Below, piece after piece: positions 40,801-51,775 of a stretch of 64,000 nucleotides of DNA. Position 1 is the stretch's first letter. Each line of letters opens with the position of its first letter. The stretch spans positions 2,059,731 through 2,123,730 of the forward strand of contig JBCNJP010000024.1 in NCBI GenBank assembly GCA_039602395.1, written 5' to 3'. The stretch is from Deinandra increscens subsp. villosa (Eukaryota; Streptophyta; Magnoliopsida; Asterales; Asteraceae). Below the pieces are notes generated by a model, which was not told the DNA's origin, did no database searches, and saw only the letters and a list, made by a program, of their open reading frames with translations. A program made the position numbers and the translations under genes.

Positions 40801-43199
40801 TGGGCTTAACCCAAATCAATATAGCAACAATTCCCTTTTGATTTGATCATGATCATGATCATGCTTCAAATTGAAATGTAGTTTCTGTAATTGTGAAAAC
40901 ATAACATATAAAATTGTTAGCTTGTTAATTGTGAAATAAAATACCAACAGTCATTAAAGATTCGTGTTAAATTTATTTTAATACCAGAACTTTGGATGAT
41001 CCGTTTGAGCTACATGTATCGTGCGACCTTGGTAGAAGGCGGGATTTGCTACTTGTGTGGGACAGGACCAAGATCATAAACAATTTTGATACAAAAACTT
41101 AAGGGTTCTAAGGAAAATAAAGAAACAATGTATTGTCTGTGTGGTTCACATCTATGAACCATTACTTTCGTATCGCGTGATAGCAACACCAAAAAGAAAA
41201 AAAAACAAAACCCAATAAAGCAAGTATGGTATGTGGTGAATGTTATACAACAAACTGTGCAGACTGCACACTTACATGGAAGGTGCAACTGTGTTAACTT
41301 TCTTTTTTTTGGAAGTAAGGATGCAACTGCGTCATCTAATACCAAAAAATCTTAGCTTTTTTCTTTGGTTTAATTTATATATTCCAACTCTTGTTTATTT
41401 AATCTATAGCTTTTTAAGCAAGGTACTTTGCTTTTAACCGTCGACTTTGCTTCTAACCGTTGACTACTTGAACAAAATAGGAAATCTATCGAACTAAGAA
41501 GTGAAACACAGTTAGTACATATACCTTGATTTCGAAACACAGCAAACACGGCAACTGTTTACACTTCGGTTGATCTATCTATAAACAAAAGCAGATAATA
41601 AAGGTAGACATTTCAGAAAAACAACCTTGCAAGCTAACAGCAAAAAAAAACTTATAGTAGCAGTTCTACCATTTTTTTCCAGAAAATCAGCAACAAAATT
41701 AATATAGCATGAGAAAACTATTAATACTAAGATGAAACAACAGCTAAATATTATGATTTAAAAGCCTCGTACACACTTAGCACTTTCAATTAACAAAATC
41801 TATCCTGCAAACTTGTTGTAGCCTCATTTTGAACATTGTAAATTGTAAGTTTTTTAAAGAATCCACCAAGGAAGGACACAGAAAGAAGATAAAAGGAACT
41901 TAAATAATATATTTCTCTAGGAAGGATGCATATAGTATTTGGAAATGTCCAACATAACAGTTTCATTCGAACTTGGTAAAAAACCAAAACAGTAATGTTG
42001 ACTCATCGAAACTTTATTCCAAAACAGTAACATCTAAACTGAAAAATTCTTGAATACTTCATATCGATAAACAATTGATGAAGTTTAAAAGCACAGTTTT
42101 GTATCGTAAACTTAGTAAGGAGATAAGAACATAAATCAAAACCAACATTATCAAGAACTTGATGTATCTCAAAATTTTACTAAACATAATGAAGGCATAA
42201 TAATATGTGTATTTACACAAAATCAGAGTCACCAAAACATAAATCAGTTGACATTGCTTACAACAGACCACCTAAATAACTACACAAAATTTCAAGACTT
42301 GCAAAGTCAAACAGATCACAAAGCAAGTTTTATGTAAGATAATTTGGTGAGTAAGTAAACTAATTGAGAGAAAATGTACCTCAAATTCTCAGTGAAGTTT
42401 GAATCAGATTTTACTAAATCAAAACATAAATCAGAACCATAAATCAGAACGGAAATAAGAATATAAATCATAAATCAAAACAAAAATTTACCTCAAATTC
42501 TCAGTGGTTAATTGCACAAAGTAATCGAGAGGAAACTGTTAACTTATAGAGGCTTTTAATTGAAGTTTTGAATTGGGCGCCAATTGAAATCTGCTTCAAA
42601 GTCTTGTCTCTGCATATTTGCCCCCATTCATGTATGACTGCAATCTGGTTCAAAGTCTTGTTTCTGCATCTTTACCTCAATTGAATTCTGAAGATGGCGT
42701 TTTTCCGAGAATAGGGTTGAGTGGAGTCTAAATGTGAAAACAAATTGAAGACCTATCATAAAGAGGATATTAACATCTAGGTTTCCCGTGTTGAAGAGGA
42801 TAAGCATCCTGAAAAGCAACTGAAAACCATGATGATCATGAAAAGCAACTGAAAACCATGATGCCAACGATCCGCGTGAAGGAACCCTCGAATTAGAGTT
42901 ATAGATGAGTTGAACGGTTAGATTAGGAGTTCTCTGTACATGATGCCAGCGATCTGTGTGAAGATGCTTAAAGAAAATGGAGAAAGGCGTCTGAAATCAT
43001 ACCGAAAATAAGGAAGGAGTAAGGAGCGGTGCATAATTGGGAAGCTTTTCTCTGAGATCGGAATTTTCAACCGATTCACTTTCCTTTCCTTTAGCCAAAT
43101 CGAACTCAACCCTCTTTCAACCTAAACTTTAAGATTTTGTGCTTAAAGCACTTGTACACTATGCTTTCATACTTGTAAAAATCTTAAAAATTCAACACA
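37826..43199. other. Gene-less region with internal duplication
   Basis: No convincing coding sequence in 5.4 kb. Two related blocks, about 39020-39500 and 39690-40060, share ATTGTCCA(G/A)AGGA, TTGTTTCACTTGCGGCTGGT-like sequence and TTTATTTTGATATAAA. A 27-bp direct repeat with GAAAAGCAACTGAAAACCAT lies near 42811 and 42838. It could be the body of a non-autonomous Helitron with captured untranslated sequence, but I cannot show this. Confidence 0.5.
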
Positions 43200-43594
43200 T
43201 AAATTTTAAAATAAATTACTGTTTGCGTCCCTGAGGTTTGGTACCTTTTGCGACATGCGTCCAGAAAAGAATTTTTTCCCGTGTGTTGCCCGAGGTTTCC
43301 ATTTTGTTGCGACATGTACCCCTTTGACTAACGTGGGTTAGGTCTGTCGTTTAACTGAGCCCCATGTGCGATGCACATGAGGGTATTTTCGTCTTTTTAA
43401 ATTATCCCCCCACATCCGAATACTTTAACCTAACGTCACTTTCGTCTCCCCCACATTTCCAATTGTTTATCTGATTAGGTCACTCCCAAATCCCACTCGT
43501 GCTCCCTCCAAATTCGTCATCGTTCTCATGCAAGTTGAAGCGTGAAAGAGCAGAGATCTATAGATGGTGGTTAGGATGTGGCATCGTCGTCCTG

Positions 43595-44899
43595 ATGACC
43601 TCGGACGAGTTGATGAATATGCGATTTACGGTAAGATTTCATCACAAAACTTCAAAATTGTTCACCTTTTTGGGTTTTTATTCGACTAAATCCCATAATT
43701 TATGCATTATTTGTTTCTTAATCACAACTAATGAGCCTACACTGTTTTCACTGAAACTTTATCATGGCGGGCAGTTTATTGAGAACCCTGGAAGAAAGTA
43801 TATTGAGGGAAAATGTGACTATATTGATATGGTTGATATTGATGAGTTCTCGGTACATGAGCTAGATGTTATGATTCAGGAGTTAGGACACCCAAGAACT
43901 GATATCATTTACTATTATTATAGGATCCCAACTGAGCACTTGAATTTAGGTTTAAGACCTTTAGGAAATGATAAGGATGTTCTAGATCTATTTAAGTATG
44001 TGGGCACTTATAAGGTAATATCAGTTTACACTGAACATGGAGGCACCACATTAGACAGAACATATTTCATGCCAAATGTTAATTTCTCAAGTGTTGTAAT
44101 TGAAGAACTTGATGAACCTGGGCCATCTGCTATAGTGCAATACTCTAAAACTATGCAGGATGAGATAGATGTAGATGATAATGTGGATGTCATGAGTGAA
44201 ATAGAGGATACAATGGATCCTGTGAATGTCATGCAAACTGATGAAGAGGTACAGGATCCTGTGAATATCATGCAAACTGAGGAAGAGGTTCAGGATCCTG
44301 TGAATGTGACTCAAACTGAGGAAGAGGTTCAGGATCCTGTGAATGTGACTCAAAATAAGGAAGTGTTATAAGAGAATCTGAATGTGAATCAAACTGAGAA
44401 AGAGGTTCAGGATCATGTCAATGTGATTCAAACTGAGGAAGAGGTTCAGGATCATGTCAATGTGATTCAATCTGAGGAAGTGGTAGGATATAATGTCAAT
44501 GTGATTCAAAATGAGGATGAGATAGATGATCCTTTTGAGGGCCTAGATGAAATTTTGGGTACCCATGAAGAGGTTAGGGGGGTCAATGATGAAGATGTGA
44601 TATCAAGCCCAACCGAGAATGGTGTAGATGTTAGGGAAACAGTTAATGCTCAGCATATTGAGAAGATGATGGGTACAGATGAGATTTTCATTGCAAATTT
44701 TATCTATCAGTATGACAAGGATGCAGTGGATGATGAAGATGTACAAGATGGCATTGCAAAAGATGGGAAATTGACAAGAAGAGGTGCTACCACAACCTGC
44801 TCAAAATGCCACAAGAAGGGTCATAATGCTAGAACTTGCAAGGGTCAAGGTTCATCACAATCTGTCTCTCAAGGTGGTCAGCAGCAGCAGAATGTTTGA
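43595..44899 (+). pseudogene. MULE protein: PB1-like domain, 13-residue repeats, zinc knuckle; one nonsense codon
   Basis: Proposed exons 43595-43630 and 43736-44899: donor GTAAGA at 43631, acceptor ATGAG at 43735, phase 0. The N-terminal domain has LKLYHGGQF, VDIDEFSVHELD and YRIPTEHLNLGLRPL, the pattern of the PB1-like domain at the start of plant MuDR-type transposases. Eight 13-residue repeats (DPVNVTQTEEEVQ type) follow. The C-terminus has a zinc knuckle CSKCHKKGHNARTC, the usual end of such transposases. A TAA at 44369-44371 interrupts the fourth repeat; the same frame continues to TGA 44897-44899. The central MULE transposase and SWIM domains are missing, so the protein cannot cut DNA. 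It looks like an N-plus-C fusion left by an internal deletion. Confidence 0.8.
44216..44527 (+). repeat. Eight tandem 39-bp coding repeats
   Basis: Eight in-frame copies of 39 bp encode 13 residues each (DP/DH-VNV-x-QT-EEEVQ). The first four are most alike; later ones diverge. Repeat four contains the TAA stop. Confidence 0.92.
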
Positions 44900-45100
44900 T
44901 GCAAGATGGTTAATGAATGTTAGGTTGTTTGTGTGTTGGTTTAGTTATGTTTGAACTTGAAATTTGTATGTTTTTGTTGGTTTGTCTTCTAAAACTTGGT
45001 TCCATGTCTGTTTTGAAACTTATGATGGTTAATCAATGGTTGATATGGAATGTCTAAATTATTGTTAAGAGAAAATTGAACTACTATATATTTTGCAGAT

Positions 45101-45365
45101 TTGCACATTAGTAAAATTAATTGCATACCAATTACTAAATTGCACTACCATTCATCCACAAATAAGGTTCATCAAAATTCCATACCAATTGCCAATTTAC
45201 CATACCAATTGCCAATTTACCAATTTACCAATTTACCAATTGCCAATTTAAAAATGCATACTAATTTATCATTTATCATTCCATACTAATTGACAACTTG
45301 CATACAAATTTACCATTTTGACAACGTGCATACCAATTTACCATTTAACAACTTGGAATTACAAA
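45101..45365. repeat. Low-complexity ACCAATT/GCCAATTT repeats
   Basis: Short irregular repeats of CATACCAATT, GCCAATTTACC and AATTTACC lie between the two MULE genes. No coding value; they separate convergent genes. Confidence 0.8.
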
Positions 45366-45430
45366 GACATAGTAAATGACCTTTACAATATAGGTTGCCA
45401 AAATGTAGGTCAATACTATCTAACTACACA

Positions 45431-45785
45431 TCATATTTCAGATTTATCTTCAATTTGTTTAGAAACAAAGTAGAACAAAAACAAGATCCAACTTATGACA
45501 ACAAAAAACTTCAGTTTCTTCACTTGATCTTCAAGTTCTTTGACAATTTCAACAGCCCTTGCACACAATGGTGGGTCTGCCCAGCTAACAAATCCACAGT
45601 TCGAACCCTGTGTGAAACAAAAATCAAAGAAGAACCTAAAAAAATCATCAAAAATCAAAGAAGATTGAGCAAAATAAGAACAAGCCACATACCATTCGTG
45701 CACAACAATGGAATCTACGGCCTGGATTTGCTTCAGTCCATGAAGTTCGCATGACGGTTCTAGACCCACAAGAACAAATCACCAT
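45431..45785 (-). CDS. GRF-type zinc-finger protein with C-terminal membrane segment, two exons
   Basis: Minus strand, ATG 45785-45783. Exon 1 is 45785-45693, the intron 45692-45608 (GTATGT donor, TTTCACACAG acceptor, 85 nt), and exon 2 is 45607-45431. The 89-residue product starts MVICSCGS and has NPGRRFHCC, then CGFVSWADPPLC, the full set of GRF zinc-finger signatures. A short coiled coil (VKELEDQVKKLK) follows, then a hydrophobic stretch FFVVISWILFLFYFV and a charged tail. All parts are in frame with no lesion. A TATA-like CTATATATCA lies near 45880-45871. GRF domains bind nucleic acid in other proteins. Small GRF proteins with a C-terminal membrane segment are common in plant repeats; the role here is unknown. 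Confidence 0.82.
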
Positions 45786-46140
45786 TTTCGGGGGTTGGTT
45801 CTTTTGATTTCTTGATGGATTTCTTTTGATTTCTTGATAGATTAGGTTAGGAATATGAGGGTCTACGCGATGATATATAGGAGGAAGAAAGAGATTTATG
45901 TAACGGTCATATTATAATAAATGATAATTTAAAAAGACAAAAATACCCTCATGTGCATCGCACATGTGGGTCAGTTAAACGGCAGCCCTAACCCCCGTTA
46001 GTCAAAGGGGTACATATCGCAACAAAATGAAAACCTCAGGCAACACAGGGGAAAAAATTCTTTTCTGGACGCATGTCGCAAAAGGGACCAAACCTCAGGG
46101 ACGCAAACAGTAATTTTTTCTAAATTTTATCTCTCCAATA

Positions 46141-46157
46141 TATATATATTAAGATAG

Positions 46158-46193
<36 letters not shown>
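46141..46193. repeat. (AT)n microsatellite
   Basis: Interrupted AT run next to the MULE. AT runs on both sides (here and 37736) may be parts of one former intron. Confidence 0.9.
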
Positions 46194-46263
46194 CATCAAT
46201 AGTTATGTTATATACTTTACTTTTTATCAATTAATTATTATAAAATAATTAAATCATTTCGTA

Positions 46264-46510
46264 GGTAAAGTCCGCGGAGGCGCCTCTTACTACAACTGTA
46301 AGATCTAAAAAACAGTTGTAATCAGCATTCCAATGTAAATACAACGGTAATTAAGTATTATTGTTGATATGATCAATCTCCCTTGAGCGCATATTTATTA
46401 GTTAATTAACTAATTGAATTAATTGTACGTAGGACATGATCAATTCCACGCACAATACATCGCGGAAACAAACTACTCCATCAAACTCATCTCAAAGGTC
46501 GGCCGATAAG
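46264..46510 (+). other. Possible last exons of the En/Spm-type gene
   Basis: GTAAAGTCCGCGGAGGCGCC (46266) and a Ser/Thr/Asn-coding stretch after TACGTAG (46432-46510), ending before GTACGG, look like short GC-richer exons. They would follow the coiled-coil exon at 37379-37712 if the intervening Helitron-like and MULE sequences lie in an intron. No domain is recognisable. Confidence 0.25.
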
Positions 46511-46549
46511 GTACGGATTTGAGCAGTTCTGAATTTGAGTTGATCTGGA

Positions 46550-46930
46550 AGATTCTAGTTCATCTGGATGAACATGTGTCTCTAGTTATAGTTCATCCGG
46601 ATAGTTAAAGTTTATCCGGATAGTTAAAGTTCCTCAGGATAGGTAAAGTTCATCAGGATAGTAAAAAGTTCATCAGGATAGTTAGAGTTCATCGGGATAG
46701 TTAGAGTCGATCCGGAAGTTCCTAGTTCATCAGGATAGTTAGAGTTCATCGGGATAGTTAGAGTTGATCCGGAAGATTCTAGTTCATCTGGATGAACATG
46801 CGTCTCTAGTTATAGTTCACCGTGTTGGTTATAGTTCATACGGATAGTTAAAGTTCATCAGTATAGGTAAAGTTCATCAGGATAGTTAAAGTTCATCAGG
46901 ATAGTTAGATTTGTTCCGGAATAAAATTAA
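46550..46930. repeat. Tandem AGTTCATC(C/A)GGATAGTTA repeats
   Basis: About 19-bp units repeat irregularly some 15-20 times. Many hold ATCCGGAT, a palindrome, or the variant ATCAGGAT. This is probably part of the CACTA subterminal region. Confidence 0.8.
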
Positions 46931-47000
46931 TAATTAACTGTTTCGGCTATGATAAGTTTGTACTTCATCCGAATGGTTATCTGGATAGTTTATATAATAC

Positions 47001-47880
47001 CAAAGGCCACACTTTTTATATTTTAACGTGGTCATTGCCACCCTTTGGCCACGCGTATTGGGACAAAATATCTGATTTCAACTACCCTTTGGCCACTTTT
47101 TTTTTCCAAATATATGTGGCTAAAACACAAATATACGTGAACATATAATACCAAAGGCCACACTTTTTATATTTTAACGTGGCCATTGCCACCATTTGGC
47201 CACGCGTATTGGGACAAATTATCTGATTTCAACTACCCTTTGGCCACTTTTTTTTTCCAAATATGTGTGGCTAAAACACAAATATACGTGACCATATAAT
47301 ACCAAAGGCCACGCTTTTTATATTTTAATGTGGTCGTTGCCACCCTTCGGCCACGCGTATTGGGACAAAATGTATGACTTCAGCAACCCATGTGACCACG
47401 TTTTTTATAACATATATGGCTAAAACACAAATATATGTGACCATATAATACCAAAGGCCACGCTTATTTTAACGTGACCGTTGCCACCCTTTGGCCTCGC
47501 GTATTGGGACAACATGTATGATTTCAGCAACCCATTTGGCCACGTTTTTTATAACATATGTGGCTAAAACACAAATATACGTGACCATATAATACCAAAG
47601 ACCACGCTTTTGATATTTTAACGTGGCCGTTAACACCCTTTGGCCACGCGTATTGGGACAAAAATTATAATTTCAGCAACCCATTTGGCCACGTTTTTTT
47701 ATAACATATGTTGCTAAAACACAAATATACGTGACCATATAATACCAAAGGCCACGTTAGACAAACACATGTGGCCGTTGGGACCCTTTGGCCACGCTTT
47801 CCGGAAGAATTGTTTGATTACAACAACAAATATTGGTACCCTTTAGACACGCTTCTAGGTGGCTTCAGCCACTGATATTG
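47001..47880. repeat. Six copies of a 150-bp repeat, CACTA subterminal type
   Basis: Units start CAAAGGCCAC at 47001, 47152, 47303, 47452, 47596 and 47746. Each has CCAAAGGCCACG and CCTTTGGCCACG in opposite orientation, so the array is full of short inverted repeats. Motifs of this GGCCAAAGG kind are typical binding-site arrays near CACTA transposon ends. Confidence 0.85.
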
Positions 47881-48005
47881 TAACGTGGCCATAGGATACA
47901 TAAAGTGACGGGACCTTTGGTGTCGATTAGAATGAAAAAAAAACGTTACCAAACTCCTTTGGTCACGATTTTTTTCTGTGGCCAAAGGTGAATTTTGACG
48001 TAGTA

Positions 48006-48537
48006 AGTAGAAATTAGGGCAAAAACCAATAGAAAGATACAAAAAGGCGTAATAAAAAAGCAAAGGTCAATTAAAGCAAACCTAACGACATCTCCACAAT
48101 CAATGAAACGCAAAGAGAAGGCCGACAACAAATTCAATCCACAAACTTAAAAAATAGCAATTATGACGAAATTAAAACAAATGAAACAACGTGAAACCAA
48201 ATCCACATAAATAAGCATGTACATATGCAGAGAAGTGGCGAAGACCGTGCTAAAAAAAGACACATTATATATAAAAGATGGACACACAAAACTCATAACA
48301 GTTGATAAATTTAAACTGAGCCTGTACCAAAAAAAAAACATATACTCCTATACTAATATTTCTCATAGACGTTTACAAATATGATGGGCTGCCTCTATGA
48401 AATCAATCTCTTTTATATAGCAAAAACTACCTCCCTTTGAATAAAATCTATTATAAACTCATGAATTTTAAATACGAAACATGACCCATTAACGTGAGCA
48501 TAAAAATTACTTTCTTTTGAATATATAACTATCATAA
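48006..48537. other. Spacer, no feature seen
   Basis: AT-rich with stops in all frames. I see no repeat structure or coding signal. Confidence 0.6.
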
Positions 48538-48898
48538 TGTTGATACATAATATGTGCGTCGTGTGAAGTATCAAGACAAGACGAGACGATGTGCAGATCA
48601 AGACGAAGTTCAAGATGCCATCCGAACCTCATCCGAACTACCAGTTCGAATCAGGGCGAACTGGCAGTTCGCCCAAGGTTCGGCAGGTCGTGTATAAATA
48701 GGATTTTTGTTTTTGTAATTCATAACTAAGCGTATTGAGTCTGATCTAAAGTGTGTGTTTTGTATGGTGTGCTCTGTGTCATTTCTCTGTGTTTACTGGT
48801 TGTAATTGTTCTCTTTGATCAATAAAACAATCGGTTTAATTACGTTTCTCATCCGAAATAGTTAGATTGAGTAGACAATTTGATGCTCACGAACTTCA
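48538..48898 (+). mobile_element. 5' LTR of Sirevirus-like element E
   Basis: It begins TGTTGATAC and ends near GAACTTCA just before a PBS; the boundaries are approximate. A 10-bp perfect inverted repeat (GGGCGAACTG at 48654-48663, CAGTTCGCCC at 48665-48674) lies 18 bp upstream of TATAAATA (48693-48700). A second inverted pair CGAACT/AGTTCG lies at about 48634-48648. AATAAA near 48822 may serve polyadenylation. Confidence 0.65.
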
Positions 48899-48900
48899 AG

Positions 48901-48913
48901 TGGTATCAAAGCT
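48901..48913 (+). other. Primer binding site of element E
   Basis: TGGTATCAAAGCT, a copia-type tRNA primer site, directly after the LTR. Confidence 0.85.
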
Positions 48914-49129
48914 ATCTAATTCATTCTACTGATCTGTGGTTGCTATTTTTGGAGTTTTTGAAACAAAAAGTTTGGGTTTTTGAAAAATTCAAGTGTTTTT
49001 GCAAATTTTAGAAAGTTTCAGTTGAGTATTTTCTGAAAAATGTTCTTCTAAATCATTCCTCATCACTTTTTCTGGTTCACTGTTGGAAATCTCGTTCTAA
49101 ACTGTCCAAATTCGAAAACTTTGAGTGAA

Positions 49130-49395
49130 AATGGTCAGGTTCGGCTGAAGAACTTTCTGTTCGGAATAACTGTTGTCCGAAATCCAGGTTCAGCTCAAGT
49201 TCATATGTCCGAAGTTTCTGTTCGGTTAAGGTTCGGTTACAGTTCGGTTCAGATAGTGTGTTCGGTTAAGGTTCGGAACAGGTTCGGCTTATATTTTGTT
49301 CGGAAAGAGTTCGGCTACTGTTTCAGGTTCGGGTATTTTTCAGTTCGGACAGGGTTCGGATCACTGTTCTAAGTTCGAATGAAATTCGGCTCATA
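49130..49395 (+). repeat. Cluster of GTTCGG motifs in the leader of E
   Basis: About 18-20 copies of GTTCGG or GTTCGGNT over 265 bp, between the PBS and gag. They match one arm of the private LTR palindrome of E. Short reading frames here reflect the repeats. Confidence 0.75.
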
Positions 49396-49601
49396 TTAGT
49401 TTTTTGAGTTGTCTTACGAAAACTGACGTAACTTGAGAACCGTTAAGAGTTACGGAACTCAATACCAGCCAAAACGACCGTCTCGAAGAGATCTATACTT
49501 TTACTGCCTAACGGCTAGTACCCTCCGTTTTGGTACCCAAAATCCACTTTAAAGACCCTCGTTTTTTAGTTCGAACTTTTTGAAGCATCATATTTCGGAA
49601 A

Positions 49602-51775
49602 AGATGACGAATTCCAAGCTTTTGCCGCTATGCAAAGTGCAATGCAAACAATGCTAAACTTTGATAATGAAATCGGAACAAGCCAGAAAGTTCTCAAGTT
49701 GTTGAAGTTGGAGGGTTATCAAAATTGGAAGCAATGATTTTCTGCTTACATAAGCACGAATTATATCGATTTATGGATTCCGATTAAGAAGCTTTACTCG
49801 CATCCAGCGGATCAAGGAGATTTCAAAGAAGTTCATACATTTGATAATGCTGAAAGGAAAATATATGAGCTTGAAAAAAGGCATTTGGTTATCTTATGAT
49901 GGCATTACCCACTGAGTTGTTACATCAATTTAGTACTTGTAAGAAATCAAAACAATTGTGGGATGCTTTATCGGCAAGATGTGAAGGGAATGATCAATAC
50001 AAGAAAAGTCGTAAGAAGGTGTTGAATAAGGAGTTTGATAATTTCTAGCATTACGAGAATGAAAACATCATGGCTCTTGTATCAAGATTGTCACATCTAA
50101 TAAGTGAATTGAAGATTTTGGGGATTGAGAAAACATATGAAGAGTTAAAAGAAAAGATTATGGAGGCTCTACCAGAAAAATGGCAAAATTATGTGTTATT
50201 GCTTACACACGACAAAGAATTTTCCACATAAACATTTTCTGATCTAACTGGTAAACTTCATGCTCGTGAAATGGAAATGATGAATTCCAACAAGTCAAAG
50301 GCAATTTGCAAAATCCAGAATTGTATCATGGTGAGAATGCTGCTAGTATGACTGCTAAGACTAAAGCAAGTCTGAGTTCTGCACCACCTACTGCTTTCAT
50401 TGGAAATATTTCTGGAAATTCTGATAACAATTCATCACGGGGTTGTAGCTTTACCATTCTAGAATCATCAAGTTAAAGTGCGTTTTCTGTTCAATCAGTT
50501 GTTGATTGTGCCAAATTGATATATGCTCTCATTTCATCGTCTTTTGGAATGATCATTAATGATGTTAGTAAGGCACAACTGACTAAAGAATATCTGAATG
50601 GAATTGATGATGATCAATTAAATGAGTTAGATATGGCTTGGCAACTCGCTATGATGACTCAGGGGTCACAACGATTTTACAAGAAAACTGGAAGACAAGC
50701 TTTTGGTGAAAATTTTGGTTTTGACAAATCTAAAGTTAAATGTTACAAATGTTCCAATCTTGGACATTTTGCAAGAGAATGTCAACAAGTCTCATACTTC
50801 CAAAGCTACAAATAGTTCTCAACCATCTTCAGGCAATTCAGATAAAATAGCTTTAACTGTTCAGAATAATGGTACTTATGATTGGGGTAAACAGTTTGAT
50901 ACATCTGCCTTAATTGTCACACATAAGGAAGATGATTATTATTCTTATTCAAGTTCGTATGAGGCTGCTGAAAATGAAAATTTTGAATCCAAAATTGAAA
51001 GTTTGATGAAAGAATATGAATCTTTGATGGAAGAAGTCAGAATGCTTACTACTGAATGTAAAACATTGAAAGAAGATGTGGAAGTTTCTAAGAGAAATGA
51101 AAAGGAGGGTAATTTAAAAAATGTGTCTTTGATGAAGGAAGTAAATATGCTTAATGAAGTTCTTCAATTAGTCAAAGAAGATTTAAAACTCATGAAGCAA
51201 AGAATGAAAAATTAACTGAAGAAAAGGATGAGCTGGTTAAAGAAGCTAAGAAATAGAAGGATGAAGCAGAAGATGCTGCCAATGATTTCTAGAATTTGTT
51301 TGATAAATCAACAATTAAACATGATATGCTTACCAAGACTTTTAAAGAACAAGTTGCCAGAATTGAGGCATATTAAGTTGATATGAAAAAACTGTTGGAT
51401 GAAAAGAGGGAGTTGATAAGTGTAAATAAAGTGCACACTGCAAATCTTGAGATCCAGAAAAGAAATGAAGATAAAAGGAAGAAGGAATTGTTTGATGGGC
51501 TTGATAAACTTCGACTACAGAAATTTGAAACTCACAAAGTTTCTAAGAGATTGATTGCTACTGAAAAAGAATTGGGTGAAGCACAACAACAAGTTTCAGA
51601 TTGGAAGATATAATTTATTAATGCAAATCGACTTCTGAACAATGTCACCAATTCGCAATCATTCACAAGTTTCTTAGCAAACGATGCCAATTTTGAAAGA
51701 ATGTTTGACAAAACTGTGTCACCCCCAGGAAGTGTCAAAGAAGCTGTTAAAAAGGTGAAAGAAAAAGTGGAAGAG
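49602..51775 (+). pseudogene. Gag of element E, broken and 3' truncated
   Basis: The N-terminal gag domain (LKLLKLEGYQNWK near 49697) has an in-frame TGA at about 49737; further stops occur near 50048, 50229 and 50474. A zinc knuckle CYKCSNLGHFAREC lies at about 50742-50783. A frameshift near 50790 is followed by a coiled coil (50980-51600) with RNEDKRKKELFDGLDKLRLQ, homologous to gag A. Reading stops suddenly at 51775, where the LTR of element F begins, so the second knuckle and pol are missing. Reading-frame decay is heavier than in C. Confidence 0.85.

Larger units (their letters stand above)
43209..46120 (+). mobile_element. Mutator-like element (MULE), 2.9 kb, TSD TAAATTTTA
   Basis: Long terminal inverted repeats of about 197 bp (43209-43405 and 45924-46120) align base for base with roughly 90% identity, including ACTGTTTGCGTCCCTGAGGT. 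TAAATTTTA flanks both ends (43200-43208 and 46121-46129). A 9-bp duplication with long TIRs is diagnostic of Mutator. Inside are a PB1-like/zinc-knuckle gene (+) and a GRF zinc-finger gene (-). The catalytic transposase and SWIM domains are absent, so it is non-autonomous. Confidence 0.93.
46550..48005. mobile_element. Right end of a CACTA (En/Spm) transposon
   Basis: The terminus read on the minus strand begins TACTACGTCAAAATTCACC (48005 inward), one change from the CACTA start. Subterminal repeats lie inside. The left terminus is not found in the window. The En/Spm-type gene at 36111-37722 may belong to this element, separated by later insertions. Confidence 0.6.

Noticed and set aside
45395..45754. 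Plus-strand ORF of 119 codons in the MULE
   Set aside because: Antisense of the GRF zinc-finger gene and its intron, which has clear motifs on the minus strand.
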